In this document: positions 16,501-26,309 of the stretch, piece after piece
Layout: every line of letters begins with the position of its first letter
Numbering within the stretch: the first letter of the stretch is position 1
Assembly: GCA_031260665.1 (NCBI GenBank)
Contig: JAISLD010000026.1
Location: 1-64,000, forward strand
Length of the DNA stretch: 64,000 bases
Reading direction: 5' to 3'
From: Oscillospiraceae bacterium
GTDB taxonomy: Bacteria > Bacillota > Clostridia > Oscillospirales > Ruminococcaceae
Made by a program: the position numbers and the translations under genes
The notes under the pieces: generated by a model
The model's input: the letters and a program-made list of their open reading frames with translations, nothing else
Told to the model about the DNA's origin: nothing
Databases searched by the model: none

Positions 16501-17055
16501 ATGAAAGAAGTTATTGACGGCTCAAAAGGCAAAATGGACAAGTGTATACAGAATCTCGAGTTTGAGTTCTCAACCCTGCGCGCGGGGCGCGCCAACCCAG
16601 GCGTACTCGAGAAGCTGAGCGTGGACTACTATGGTGTGCCCACCGCAATCAACGCGATGGCGGCTGTTTCGGTGCAAAACGCGCAAACCCTCGTCATTCA
16701 GCCGTGGGACAAAGCGGCGCTCAAGCTGATAGAGAAAGCGATTAACGGGAGTGACATAGGCATAACCCCGAACAACGACGGCACGGTCATTCGTTTGATG
16801 TTCCCGACAGTCACCGAGGAACGCCGCAAGGAACTTTGCAAACACGTGAAGAAGTACGGCGAAGAAGCGAAAGTTGCGGTAAGAAACGTCCGACGCGACT
16901 CGATAGATAAGCTGAAAGATATGAAGAAGAAGTCGGAAATAACCGAGGACGACCTCAAGGCGGCAGAGAAAGACACCCAGAAGCTGACCGACAAGTATGT
17001 TGAGAAGATAGACAAAATCTGTTCTGACAAAGAAAAAGAGATAATGACTGTTTAG
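16501..17055 (+). CDS. frr: Ribosome recycling factor
   Basis: Splits post-termination ribosomes together with EF-G. The 184-residue product has the standard two-domain composition: FSTLRAGRANPGVLEKLSVDYYG near the start, QTLVIQPWDKAALKLIEKAI, and a long C-terminal helical arm rich in Lys/Glu (AKVAVRNVRRDSIDKLKDMK). GGAGG precedes the ATG. uppS follows closely. Confidence 0.97.
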   Translation: MKEVIDGSKGKMDKCIQNLEFEFSTLRAGRANPGVLEKLSVDYYGVPTAINAMAAVSVQNAQTLVIQPWDKAALKLIEKAINGSDIGITPNNDGTVIRLMFPTVTEERRKELCKHVKKYGEEAKVAVRNVRRDSIDKLKDMKKKSEITEDDLKAAEKDTQKLTDKYVEKIDKICSDKEKEIMTV

Positions 17056-17063
17056 GTTTTGCT

Positions 17064-17711
17064 TTGCATATAGGAATCATAATGGACGGCAACCGGCGTT
17101 GGGCAAAGGCGCGTGGTCTGCCGCCCCAAGCGGGTCACGCCGAAGGGGCGAAAGTGTTTCGCCGGTTGATTGACGACTGCTGCCACGGCTTTGGTATCGA
17201 CTGTATGACGTTTTACGCGTTCTCCACCGAGAACAAGTCGCGTCAAGAGAAAGAAATCGAGGCGTTGACCGCGATATTCGGCAAATATCTCGACGATATA
17301 TCAAAGCTGACAGACAGCGACATTCGGCTCAAGTTCATCGGCGACCTGTCGTTCTTCTCGCCGAAGTTCGCCTCAAAGGCGCACAAAGCGGAAGAAACAT
17401 CGGCGAACCGAACGGGAATGAAAGTCGTCGTCGCGCTGAATTACGGCGGCAGAGCGGAGCTTGAACGGGCGGCGCGGCTGTCAGCAGCGAACGGCGGCGG
17501 TATTGCCGAGTATCTTTACGACACCGAGTATCCCGACTTAGACCTTCTCGTAAGAACAGGCGGCGAGAAGCGACTGTCGAACTTTCTGCTTTGGCAGTCG
17601 GCGTATGCCGAGCTCTATTTCACCGACAAACTCTGGCCCGACTTCACGAAAGACGACCTGCAAGCCGCAATTGACGAGTACGCGTCACGAAACAAGCGGT
17701 TCGGCAGATAG
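17064..17711 (+). CDS. uppS: Undecaprenyl diphosphate synthase (TTG start)
   Basis: A cis-prenyltransferase that makes the C55 lipid carrier for cell-wall synthesis. Motifs: IGIIMDGNRRWAKARGLPP at the extreme N-terminus with the catalytic Asp at about 8, FYAFSTENKSR and the C-terminal DLLVRTGGEKRLSNFLLWQ then YAELYFTDKLWPDF. At 215 residues it lacks the 15-25 residue N-terminal extension common in the family. The start is taken as the TTG at 17064, 8 nt after the frr stop, with a weak AGG site. An in-frame upstream start is excluded by frr spacing. Confidence 0.95.
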   Translation: MHIGIIMDGNRRWAKARGLPPQAGHAEGAKVFRRLIDDCCHGFGIDCMTFYAFSTENKSRQEKEIEALTAIFGKYLDDISKLTDSDIRLKFIGDLSFFSPKFASKAHKAEETSANRTGMKVVVALNYGGRAELERAARLSAANGGGIAEYLYDTEYPDLDLLVRTGGEKRLSNFLLWQSAYAELYFTDKLWPDFTKDDLQAAIDEYASRNKRFGR

Positions 17712-17751
17712 CCCCTCTGCTTCCCTTTTCACAAACAAACACGAGAGGCAA

Positions 17752-18597
17752 ATGGTTAAACGAATCTTAACGGCGGTCATCGCCATTCCACTCGGCGTAT
17801 TAGTGATTCTCCTCGACTATATGCCGCTTTATGTCGCGTTTTTCTCGGCGGTGTCGCTGATATCGGTCTACGAGTTGCTTATTGCCTCGAAGTATACAGG
17901 CAACAAGCTGCTGTCTGTCGTCAGCATAGTCTTTGCGGCGGCAACCCCGACTATCTTTATAATCCCCGTGCTGCACAAACATCTTGTTTGGTTATTCAGC
18001 ACGTTTGTTCTTTTTTTGTTCATCATTTTGTTGTTCAAGCACGACCGCATACAGTTCGAGCAGCTGTCGCTTTGTGCTTTCATTTCTATTGCGATACCGC
18101 TTGCTTACTCAAGCTTCCTGTTTCTGCGTGAAACTTTCCCGCAACACGGTCAGTTCTTGATGCTCTTTATTCTCATCACCACGTGGATGGCCGACGCGGG
18201 AGCGTACTTTGTCGGCACGTTTATCGGCAAGCACCCCTTTGCGCCGAAAATCAGCCCCAAAAAAACGTGGGAGGGCTTTATCGGCGGCATTGTCATCGGT
18301 ACGTTGTCGGGTGTCGCCACCGCGTTCGTCTATCTGCTTATCGATACACAGCTGAACGGACACGCGACGTTTGAGATTAACATTCCGTATATCTGCGTTA
18401 TCTCCGCCGTGATGACCATTCTCGCCGTTGTGGGCGACCTCTCCGCTTCTATCATCAAGCGGCAATGCTCGGTCAAAGACTTCGGCAACCTTATGCCCGG
18501 TCACGGCGGCGTGCTTGACCGCTTTGATTCTGTGCTGTTTGTCGCGCCGTTTGTTTATCAGTTGTTCTCCTTTTTCTCGCCGTTTACGCAAATATGA
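17752..18597 (+). CDS. cdsA: Phosphatidate cytidylyltransferase
   Basis: Makes CDP-diacylglycerol from phosphatidate and CTP in the membrane. The 281-residue product has about eight membrane helices. The family signature is present: VGDLSASIIKRQCSVKDFGN, then LMPGHGGVLDRFDS near the C-terminus (about 225-265). WMADAGAYFVGTFIGKHPF and SPKKTWEGFIGG are also conserved. The ATG at 17752 follows GAGAGG with a short 3-nt spacer. A reading frame extending 147 nt upstream overlaps uppS and looks spurious. dxr begins 3 nt after the stop. Confidence 0.96.
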   Translation: MVKRILTAVIAIPLGVLVILLDYMPLYVAFFSAVSLISVYELLIASKYTGNKLLSVVSIVFAAATPTIFIIPVLHKHLVWLFSTFVLFLFIILLFKHDRIQFEQLSLCAFISIAIPLAYSSFLFLRETFPQHGQFLMLFILITTWMADAGAYFVGTFIGKHPFAPKISPKKTWEGFIGGIVIGTLSGVATAFVYLLIDTQLNGHATFEINIPYICVISAVMTILAVVGDLSASIIKRQCSVKDFGNLMPGHGGVLDRFDSVLFVAPFVYQLFSFFSPFTQI

Positions 18598-18600
18598 AAT

Positions 18601-19719
18601 ATGAAAACAGTTTCGGTTCTCGGCTCAACAGGTTCTGTCGGAACCCAGTCGCTTGACGTAATCCGTTCCCTCGGCTACAAAGTCGCGGCACTCGCGGCGG
18701 GTCGCAACATCACGCTGCTTGAACAGCAGTCCCGTGAGTTCCTGCCGACTGTCGTGTCGTGCCTGCCCGACCATTACCACGACCTCAAGACGCGGCTTGC
18801 CGACACAACCATCAAAGTGACAGCCGACTTGACTGAGGCCGCTTCGCTTAAAGCCGACGTCACGCTGAACGCCGTGTCGGGCTTCTCGGGGCTTATGCCC
18901 TCGCTTGCCGCGATAGAGGCAGGCAACACACTCGCCCTCGCCAACAAGGAAACACTTGTAGCGGCGGGGGATATTGTTATGCAAAGGGCAAAAGATAAAA
19001 ACATAAAGATTATCCCTGTGGACAGCGAGCATAGCGCAATATTTCAGTGCTTGCAGAATAATAATAGGGTATACAAGGTTATCCTCACCGCTTCAGGAGG
19101 CGCGTTCTACGGGTTCACGGGGGAACAACTCTGTCAAGTCACGCCGCTTCAAGCAACGCGTCACCCCAACTGGAATATGGGCAAACGTATCACGGTTGAC
19201 AGCGCGACTTTGATGAACAAAGGACTTGAGTTCATAGAGGCGCAGAAGCTGTTCGGTTTGACAGCGGAGCAAATAGAGATAGTGATTCAGAGGCAAAGCA
19301 TTGTCCATTCGGCTGTGGAATACCTTGACGGCGCGGTTATCGCGCAACTCGGCACCCCCGATATGAAACTTCCCGTGAGATACGCGCTGACTTATCCCGA
19401 CCGCGCCCCGACCGACTCGGCACGCCTGTCGCTCACCCAAATCGGCACGCTGACATTTGAAAAGCCCACGTTGTCCGATTACCCCTGCTTAGAGGCGGCA
19501 CTTTATGCCGCAAGTCGCGGCGGCAACCTGCCCGCCGCCCTCAATGGAGCAGACGAAGCGGCAGTGTCGCTTTTCTTAAACGAACAGATAAAGTTCACGG
19601 ACATCGCTCGGTTGGTGCGTGAGGTATTAGACCGGACTCGTTACATCGCACAACCGACATTAGACGACATAATAGAAACAGACAAGGCGGCACGGCGGCT
19701 TTGTAAAGAACGCTTTTGA
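18601..19719 (+). CDS. dxr: 1-deoxy-D-xylulose 5-phosphate reductoisomerase
   Basis: The first committed enzyme of the methylerythritol-phosphate pathway; NADPH-dependent. The 372-residue product starts with VLGSTGSVGTQSLDVIRS (Rossmann motif). It then shows ALANKETLVAAGDIV, PVDSEHSAIFQCL with the metal ligands Asp and Glu, LTASGGAF and WNMGKRITVDSATLMNKGLE. The length is a little under the usual 380-400. The ATG has no clear ribosome-binding site, and the cdsA stop is 3 nt upstream, which suggests coupling. Confidence 0.97.
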   Translation: MKTVSVLGSTGSVGTQSLDVIRSLGYKVAALAAGRNITLLEQQSREFLPTVVSCLPDHYHDLKTRLADTTIKVTADLTEAASLKADVTLNAVSGFSGLMPSLAAIEAGNTLALANKETLVAAGDIVMQRAKDKNIKIIPVDSEHSAIFQCLQNNNRVYKVILTASGGAFYGFTGEQLCQVTPLQATRHPNWNMGKRITVDSATLMNKGLEFIEAQKLFGLTAEQIEIVIQRQSIVHSAVEYLDGAVIAQLGTPDMKLPVRYALTYPDRAPTDSARLSLTQIGTLTFEKPTLSDYPCLEAALYAASRGGNLPAALNGADEAAVSLFLNEQIKFTDIARLVREVLDRTRYIAQPTLDDIIETDKAARRLCKERF

Positions 19720-19731
19720 GAGAAACAATCT

Positions 19732-20781
19732 ATGGGAATAATCTACGGTATCGTAATTTTCTGCCTAATCATCATTATCCACGAGCTGGGTCACTATGCG
19801 GCGGCTCGGTTGTTTGGAATGAAAGTCTACGAGTTTATGCTTGGCATGGGGCCGCTTTTGTGGAAACACCGAGCAAAGAACGGCACGCTGTTCACACTCC
19901 GTGCGATTCCGTTTGGTGGCGCGGTATCCCTTGGCGAAGACGAGGACGACACCAGCCCCGACGCTTTTCGCAACCGCCCCGTAATCCAGCGAATGGTCGT
20001 TATCCTCGCGGGAATAGTGATGAACCTTGGTTTGGGGCTGATTGTCTGCGTTATCTCCTCGGCTACAAGCGACAAACTTATCACGACGACACTCGCGGGC
20101 TTTCGCGACAACGCGGTGAGTTCGCTTTCTCTTGCGGAGAACGACAAGATAGTGAACGTCAACGGCTTGTCGATTATCACGGCGGCTGACTTAAGCTACG
20201 CGCTCTACAACTCCGCCTCAAAGATGGCCGACAACGATAACTCCGCTGTCTACGACTTCACCGTTATGAGAAACGGCGAGCGTCTGAATCTCCCGAACGT
20301 GACGTTCGCGGCGACAAGCAACGGCAAAGGCGGCAAGACAATCACGCTTGATTTCTACGTCTATTCGGAAGAAAAGTCGTTCGGCGCCGTAATCGCTGAC
20401 GGCGCAAAGTCGGCTGTGTCACTGTCACGGCTTGTCGTCATATCGCTGATTGATATCATCAAAGGCACATACGGGCTGAACGACTTCTCAGGTCCTGTCG
20501 GTGTGGTGAACGAGATATCAAAGGCGGCGGCAATGGGCTTTGACGAAGTTCTGACGATGTTTGCGCTGATTACGCTGAACGTCGGTATCTTCAATCTGCT
20601 GCCTGTGCCGGGTCTTGACGGGTCGCGGTTCTTGTTTTTTGTCCTCGAAGCGGTGAGAAGAAAGCCTGTCAAAGCGGAAATAGAGGGGTTCATTCACTTT
20701 CTCGGGTTTGCCGCGCTTATGGTGCTTATGCTTGTGATAACATTTAACGATATAAAGAAACTATTCACGGGTGAGATGTAA
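19732..20781 (+). CDS. rseP: Site-2 protease RseP/RasP
   Basis: An intramembrane zinc metalloprotease that cuts anti-sigma factors and signal-peptide remnants. The first helix carries HELGH at residues 17-21, the zinc site. One PDZ domain (about 115-200) follows. The C-terminal helices carry NLLPVPGLDGSRFLFF with the third zinc ligand Asp. The 349-residue length is normal. It follows dxr by 12 nt, the usual firmicute order. Confidence 0.96.
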   Translation: MGIIYGIVIFCLIIIIHELGHYAAARLFGMKVYEFMLGMGPLLWKHRAKNGTLFTLRAIPFGGAVSLGEDEDDTSPDAFRNRPVIQRMVVILAGIVMNLGLGLIVCVISSATSDKLITTTLAGFRDNAVSSLSLAENDKIVNVNGLSIITAADLSYALYNSASKMADNDNSAVYDFTVMRNGERLNLPNVTFAATSNGKGGKTITLDFYVYSEEKSFGAVIADGAKSAVSLSRLVVISLIDIIKGTYGLNDFSGPVGVVNEISKAAAMGFDEVLTMFALITLNVGIFNLLPVPGLDGSRFLFFVLEAVRRKPVKAEIEGFIHFLGFAALMVLMLVITFNDIKKLFTGEM

Positions 20782-20795
20782 GACGGGGGTTCTGT

Positions 20796-20842
20796 CGCCC
20801 GCCTGTGCCCCGAGGGGTATGACCTTCGGCATATGCGCTTCC
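20796..20842. repeat. Dispersed short repeat, GCCCCGAGG family, copy 2
   Basis: A near-identical match of copy 1 (CGCCCGCCTGTGCCCCGAGG, then GGTATGACCTTCGGCATATG), located in the 104-bp gap between rseP and ispG inside an otherwise compact gene run. Confidence 0.8.
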
Positions 20843-20885
20843 GCTGTTAATCTTGCTTCGTAACTAATAGTTCTTGGAGTAAAAA

Positions 20886-21917
20886 TTGTCTATTAAACAA
20901 GTACGTGTCGGTTCACTCGTGTTCGGCGGTGAAGAGATTCATATCCAGTCAATGCTGAATATCTCGCCTGACGACATTGACGGCAACATCAGACAAGCGA
21001 AAGCGTTGGAGCAAGCGGGTTGCGCGGTTATCCGCGCCGCTGTGCCGACGGCGACGGACGCAAGGCTGATTGCCGCGCTCAAAGAGAACCTCGCCGCTCC
21101 CATTGTCGCCGACATACACTTCGACTATCGTATTGCGATTGAAGCCGCTCACGCGGGAGCCGACAAGCTGCGGCTGAACCCGGGCAACATCGGCGCCGAC
21201 CACATCAAAGAAGTCGCTTCGCTTTGCCTCGACAAGCACATCGCGATACGCGCCGGTGTGAACGGCGGTTCTTTAGAGAAAACAATCCTCGCTAAACACG
21301 GCGCACCGACTGCCGAAGCACTCGCCGAGTCGGCAATGAACGCGGCGGCTTTGCTGGAACAAGCGGATTTCTTTGATATAGTTTTGTCGGTCAAGTCGTC
21401 CGACGTGCTCACCACAATCAAAACCTATCGGATTTTATCAAAGATATCGCCGTATCCGCTTCACGTTGGCGTGACAGAAGCAGGCGTGGGCAACGCCGCT
21501 CTTATCAAGTCGGCAGTCGGGATAGGCTCGCTGCTTGCTGACGGCATTGGCGACACAATACGCGTGTCGCTGACGGGCGACCCGATTGCCGAGGTCTATG
21601 CCGCGAAAGATATCCTCACCGCAGTGGGACGCGGCGACTCCCCTGAAGTTATCAGCTGCCCCACTTGCGGCCGCACACGTATAAACGTCGCGAAGCTCGC
21701 GGAACGCGTGCAGTCAGCTCTGCGCCATAAGCGGGGGCGCATTGTCGTCGCTGTTATGGGGTGCGCCGTCAACGGACCGGGTGAGGCAAGCCGCGCCGAC
21801 ATCGGTGTTGCGGGGGGCGACCACGAGTGGCTGCTCTTCAAGAAAGGCGAGATTGTCGGGAAAATCGCGGAAGAAAACGCGTTTGACGTGTTGATGAAAG
21901 AAATTGATAATATATGA
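20886..21917 (+). CDS. ispG: 4-hydroxy-3-methylbut-2-enyl diphosphate synthase (TTG start)
   Basis: The [4Fe-4S] enzyme of the methylerythritol-phosphate pathway. The 343-residue product begins close to the TIM barrel (VRVGSLVFGGEEIHIQSMLN) and shows VADIHFDYRIAIEAA and LRLNPGNIG. The cluster cysteines are seen in SCPTCGRT and in GCAVNGPGEASRADIGVAGG. The start is the TTG at 20886 with GGAG 6 nt upstream. Its last bases overlap the polC start in an ATGA arrangement. Confidence 0.96.
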   Translation: MSIKQVRVGSLVFGGEEIHIQSMLNISPDDIDGNIRQAKALEQAGCAVIRAAVPTATDARLIAALKENLAAPIVADIHFDYRIAIEAAHAGADKLRLNPGNIGADHIKEVASLCLDKHIAIRAGVNGGSLEKTILAKHGAPTAEALAESAMNAAALLEQADFFDIVLSVKSSDVLTTIKTYRILSKISPYPLHVGVTEAGVGNAALIKSAVGIGSLLADGIGDTIRVSLTGDPIAEVYAAKDILTAVGRGDSPEVISCPTCGRTRINVAKLAERVQSALRHKRGRIVVAVMGCAVNGPGEASRADIGVAGGDHEWLLFKKGEIVGKIAEENAFDVLMKEIDNI

Positions 21918-24900
21918 CAAACAAAGACGTAAAGCTGACCGACCTGTTGGACGAGAACCTGATACCCGAGTGCTTCTACGCGGCACGGCTCGCGGGTGCG
22001 GCGTTCAACCGTGCCGCCGACACGCTTGACTTGCAAATCTTATCCGACGACTACATACTGACAGACGACGTGCTGTCGTTTCAAGCCGCGCTCTCTGCTG
22101 AGCTTGGTTCTGTCACTACTATCTACCCGAAGTATCCGCCCGATATCTTCAACGCCGATTACGTTGAAGATATCGTGCTGCTGTTGAAGCGAAAGAATCC
22201 CTTTGTCAACGGTTTCTTAGACGACGCTGACGTAACTCTCGCCGACAACACGCTGACACTGACGCTTAAACGTGGCGGCGTTGACATTCTGCAAAACGAC
22301 AAGTTTGACACCAAACTCGCTTCAACTATCAACCATATGTTCAGCCGCAAAGTCGCCGTCTGTTTTTCAGGTGTGACCGAGCCGAACATCGCGGCGCGCG
22401 TGCTTGCCGAGGACAACGCGCCTGTTAGTGTCGTCAGCCGCCCCGCCCCCGTGTTTGAACGAAACACGCGTAATGGCAGACGTGCCACGCTGAAAGTTTT
22501 AGAGAAACCGAAAAGCGTCAAGATAGATTATTTAGCGGACAAGCTGCAGCAGGAAGCCAAGTTGATTGCGGGCAAAGCGATAACAGACGCGCCCGTCAAG
22601 ATGCGCGACCTCACACATCAAGAGGAGAACTGTGTGTTGTGGGGCACTATCTTCAAATCAGACGAACGAACCGTGAAAGACGGGCAGTTTCTTGTCGCCA
22701 AAATCTATTTCAGCGACCGCACTTCTTCTGAGATTATCAAGATATTCACGCCAAGCGAGGGGGCGGAGGGCCTGAAGTGCCTGCAGCCTGACACGACAAT
22801 CATTGTGCGTGGCGGCTTTGAGTATGACGAGTACGAGAAAGAAGAGCTGTTCAAGCCCACGTCGATAATGACGGCGAAACTTCACCCGCGTGAGGACAAC
22901 GCGCCGGAGAAGCGAGTTGAGCTTCATATGCACACCAAGATGTCCGACAAAGACGGCGTAAGCACCGCGAAAGAGTTGGTTGAACAGGCGTTCGAGTGGG
23001 GACACCGCGCCGTTGCTGTCACCGACCACGGCAATCTTCAGGCGTATCCCGAAGCGATGAACACGTTTGAGGCACTGACCAAAGGCAAAGACGTCGATTT
23101 CAAGATGATATACGGCATAGAAGCGTACTTTGTCAATGACGGTGCGCTGATTATCGACGAGGGGAAAGAGCGAAGCGTTGACGATGAATTCATCGTGTTT
23201 GACACCGAAACCACTGGTTTCAGCCCAACAAACGACAGAATCACCGAGATAGGCGCGGTTCGTGTGGTCAACCGCCAAATTGTCGACACTTTTAATACAT
23301 TTGTAAACGCCGGGGTTATGGTCCCCGCTATTATCACCGACAAAACGGGCATAACCGACGCAATGCTTGAGGGTGCGCCCGATGAAGCGCAGGCACTTCG
23401 GCAGTTCATAGAGTTCTGTGGCGAAAAGCCGCTGCTTGTCGCCCACAACGCGCCGTTTGACAAGGGCTTTCTGTCCGCAACACTCTCACGCTGCGGTGTT
23501 GATTACGCATACGATACTCTCGACACACTCGCGGTTTGCCGTGCCGTCTACCCGACAATCAAGAAGCACGGGCTTGACGATATGCGGCGGCACTTCCGCT
23601 TTGAGGAGTTCGGTCATCACCGTGCCTCAAACGACGCGGAAATGCTGACAAGGATTTTCCTCAAGATAATCGCTGAACTTGAAAGCAACAATCAGATAAA
23701 ACTCTTCGGCGATATCAACTCGGTGCTGACAGGCGACAGCTTTGCCAAGGCGCGCGCCCGTCACATGATTATCCTTGTGAAAAACCAAGTTGGACTGAAG
23801 AACCTTTATCGGCTTGTGTCGCGTTCATATCTCCACGATTTCTACAAAAAGCCGCGGATATTCCTCTCGTCACTGCGTCAACACCGCGAAGGGCTTATCC
23901 TCGGTTCCGCTTGTGAAGCAGGCGAGCTGTACAGGGCGATAGTCGAGGGCAAGTCGGACGAGCAACTGACAGAGATAGCGAAACTCTACGACTTCCTCGA
24001 GATTCAGCCGAACACCAACAATATGTTCCTTGTCCGCGAAAGCAGAGTGGCAAACGAGGCAATGCTTGAGGTCTATAACCAAAAGATAATCAAATTGGGA
24101 AAAAAACTCGGGATTCCTGTTTGCGCCACCTGCGACGTTCACTTCAAAGATGAAGAAGATATAATCTATCGTGAGGCGCTTCAAGCGGCGCAAGAGTATG
24201 ACGACTTTGACGGCAAAGCGAACCTCTACTTCCGTACAACCGAAGAAATGCTCGGCGAATTCGCCTATCTCGGCGAAGAAACCGCAAAAGAAGTCGTTAT
24301 CACAAACCCAAACAAGATTGCCGACTTGATAGAGCAGGTGCGCCCAATTCCCCTCGGCGTGTTCACCCCGCAAATGGACGGCGCAGAGGAAGAACTCCAG
24401 CTGTTCACTCACGACAAAGCGAAGGAGTTATACGGCGACCCGCTGCCGCCTATCGTCAAGGCGCGGCTCGACAAAGAGGTGACGGCTATCGTGAAGCACG
24501 GGTTCTCCGTGCTGTATATGATTGCCGAAAAGCTCGTGAAAGAGAGCGAACGCCACGGCTATCACGTCGGCTCACGCGGAAGCGTCGGTTCGTCGTTTGT
24601 TGCCACTATGCTTGGCATATCAGAGGTGAACCCGCTTCCGCCGCATTATCGTTGCCCCAAGTGCCGCCACACAGAGTTCTCAAGCGCCGCGTTGTCGGGG
24701 TACGACTTGCCGCCAAAGACTTGCCCAACCTGCAATGTCCCGATGATAAGCGACGGTCACGACATTCCGTTTGAAACATTCCTTGGATTCAAGGGGGAGA
24801 AGTCGCCCGATATCGACCTTAACTTCAGCGGCGAGTATCAAGCACAGTCGCACCGATACACCGAGGAGTTGTTCGGCAAAGAATACGTGTTCAAGGCGGG

Positions 24901-26266
24901 GACAATCTCGTGCATACAAGACAAGACGGCGTTTGGTTACGCGAAGAAGTACGCCGAAGCAAAGGGCGTGAAGATAAGCAAAGCGGAGATTGAACGTATC
25001 GCTTCGGGTGTCGTCGGTGTGAAGAACACGACAAGCCAGCACGCGGGTGGTATGGTCGTTGTGCCGAACACAATGGACGTCTATGACTTCACACCGATTC
25101 AGCACCCCGGCAAGCTGAACGAGGGCGACGACACCGACGGCAACATCATCACCACTCACTTTGACTTCCACGCCTTACATGATACCATACTTAAACTCGA
25201 CGAGTTAGGGCATGATGTGCCGACTCTCTACAAACGGCTTGAGGATTCAAGCGGAATAAAAATCGCTGATGTGCCGACCTCTGACCACGAAGTTATAAAG
25301 CTCTTCACTTCAACCGAGCCGCTTAATCTGTCGAAGCAAGACAGTGAGATTATCCCTGTCGGCACCTATGGCTTGCCTGAAATGGGCACGCCGTTCGTCA
25401 TTCGTATGCTTAAAGAAGCGAAACCGCAGACTTTTGCCGATTTGCTGCAGATATCGGGGCTGTCACACGGCACAGACGTCTGGAACGGCAACGCACAGGA
25501 ACTTATCAACAACGGCACCTGCACTATCTCAAACGTCATAGGCACGCGTGACAACATAATGGTGTATCTGATGAGCCGCGGTATGCCGGGCGACGTGGCG
25601 TTCAAGATAACGGAGATAACACGCAAAGGCAAAGCGAAGAAGCAGTTTGACGAAGCGATATACGCGGCGTTCAAGGAGTACGACATACCCGATTGGTATG
25701 TTGACAGCTGCAAGAAAATCAAGTATATGTTCCCAAAGGCACACGCCGCCGCTTACGTCACCTCGGCAATCAAACTCGGGTGGTTCAAGGTTCACCGTCC
25801 GCTTGACTTCTATGCCGCCGTATTGTCGCGTCACACATCCGCAATCGATATCAAGTCCGCGTTATCGGGAAGCGACGCGGTTCGGGCAAAGATTGCCGAT
25901 ATCACACGGCTTCGTTCTGAGAAGAAAGACACGCCCAACGACAACGCCGCCTATGACGCAATGCTGCTGGTCTATGAAATGCTGCTTCGCGGCATAGCTT
26001 TTTTGCCGCCGCATTACCTCAAGTCGCACCCGCTTCGGTACGAACCGGAGGGGAACAACCTCCGTTTGCCTTATCTCGTTATACCAAACTGCGCCGAGAA
26101 AAGCGCGGTCAAGCTGTACGAGGCGATAAAAGCGGATACCTACGTCTGCATTGACGACATAAAGAAAGCCGCCGAGATAAACGCCAAAACGCTTGACGCT
26201 ATGGTGGCGGAGAACTTGTTTGGTGATTTGCCGATGTCAGCACAGATATCGCTGTTTGACCTATAA
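21914..26266 (+). CDS. polC: DNA polymerase III, PolC type
   Basis: The replicative polymerase of low-G+C firmicutes. The 1450-residue product has an OB region near 215-310 and a PHP domain opening VELHMHTKMSDKDGVSTAKE (about 335). The PHP domain is split by a DnaQ-like 3-5 exonuclease (FIVFDTETTGFSPTNDRITE near 425; HNAPFDKGF; HHRASNDAEM). The polymerase core has VGSRGSVGSSFVATMLGI, a CPKC/CPTC zinc finger and EKSPDIDLNFSGEYQ with catalytic Asp residues. The start overlaps ispG by 4 nt. This is PolC rather than DnaE because the exonuclease is inserted in the PHP domain. Confidence 0.98.
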   Translation: MTNKDVKLTDLLDENLIPECFYAARLAGAAFNRAADTLDLQILSDDYILTDDVLSFQAALSAELGSVTTIYPKYPPDIFNADYVEDIVLLLKRKNPFVNGFLDDADVTLADNTLTLTLKRGGVDILQNDKFDTKLASTINHMFSRKVAVCFSGVTEPNIAARVLAEDNAPVSVVSRPAPVFERNTRNGRRATLKVLEKPKSVKIDYLADKLQQEAKLIAGKAITDAPVKMRDLTHQEENCVLWGTIFKSDERTVKDGQFLVAKIYFSDRTSSEIIKIFTPSEGAEGLKCLQPDTTIIVRGGFEYDEYEKEELFKPTSIMTAKLHPREDNAPEKRVELHMHTKMSDKDGVSTAKELVEQAFEWGHRAVAVTDHGNLQAYPEAMNTFEALTKGKDVDFKMIYGIEAYFVNDGALIIDEGKERSVDDEFIVFDTETTGFSPTNDRITEIGAVRVVNRQIVDTFNTFVNAGVMVPAIITDKTGITDAMLEGAPDEAQALRQFIEFCGEKPLLVAHNAPFDKGFLSATLSRCGVDYAYDTLDTLAVCRAVYPTIKKHGLDDMRRHFRFEEFGHHRASNDAEMLTRIFLKIIAELESNNQIKLFGDINSVLTGDSFAKARARHMIILVKNQVGLKNLYRLVSRSYLHDFYKKPRIFLSSLRQHREGLILGSACEAGELYRAIVEGKSDEQLTEIAKLYDFLEIQPNTNNMFLVRESRVANEAMLEVYNQKIIKLGKKLGIPVCATCDVHFKDEEDIIYREALQAAQEYDDFDGKANLYFRTTEEMLGEFAYLGEETAKEVVITNPNKIADLIEQVRPIPLGVFTPQMDGAEEELQLFTHDKAKELYGDPLPPIVKARLDKEVTAIVKHGFSVLYMIAEKLVKESERHGYHVGSRGSVGSSFVATMLGISEVNPLPPHYRCPKCRHTEFSSAALSGYDLPPKTCPTCNVPMISDGHDIPFETFLGFKGEKSPDIDLNFSGEYQAQSHRYTEELFGKEYVFKAGTISCIQDKTAFGYAKKYAEAKGVKISKAEIERIASGVVGVKNTTSQHAGGMVVVPNTMDVYDFTPIQHPGKLNEGDDTDGNIITTHFDFHALHDTILKLDELGHDVPTLYKRLEDSSGIKIADVPTSDHEVIKLFTSTEPLNLSKQDSEIIPVGTYGLPEMGTPFVIRMLKEAKPQTFADLLQISGLSHGTDVWNGNAQELINNGTCTISNVIGTRDNIMVYLMSRGMPGDVAFKITEITRKGKAKKQFDEAIYAAFKEYDIPDWYVDSCKKIKYMFPKAHAAAYVTSAIKLGWFKVHRPLDFYAAVLSRHTSAIDIKSALSGSDAVRAKIADITRLRSEKKDTPNDNAAYDAMLLVYEMLLRGIAFLPPHYLKSHPLRYEPEGNNLRLPYLVIPNCAEKSAVKLYEAIKADTYVCIDDIKKAAEINAKTLDAMVAENLFGDLPMSAQISLFDL

Positions 26267-26269
26267 ACG

Positions 26270-26300
26270 CAAAAGCCCCGTTAATTTAACGGGGCTTTTG
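26270..26300. terminator. Bidirectional terminator after polC
   Basis: The stem CAAAAGCCCCGTTAA/TTTAACGGGGCTTTTG has flanking A and T runs and lies between convergent genes. Confidence 0.92.
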
Positions 26301-26309
26301 TTTATTACA

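Noticed and set aside
17605-17751. Longer N-terminus for cdsA
   Set aside because: It would overlap uppS in another frame and puts a polar, unrelated 49-residue stretch before the first membrane helix.
22658-23446. Long minus-strand open frame (262 codons) opposite polC
   Set aside because: It lies wholly inside the PHP/exonuclease coding region of polC on the other strand, has no recognised motif and reflects codon use of polC.
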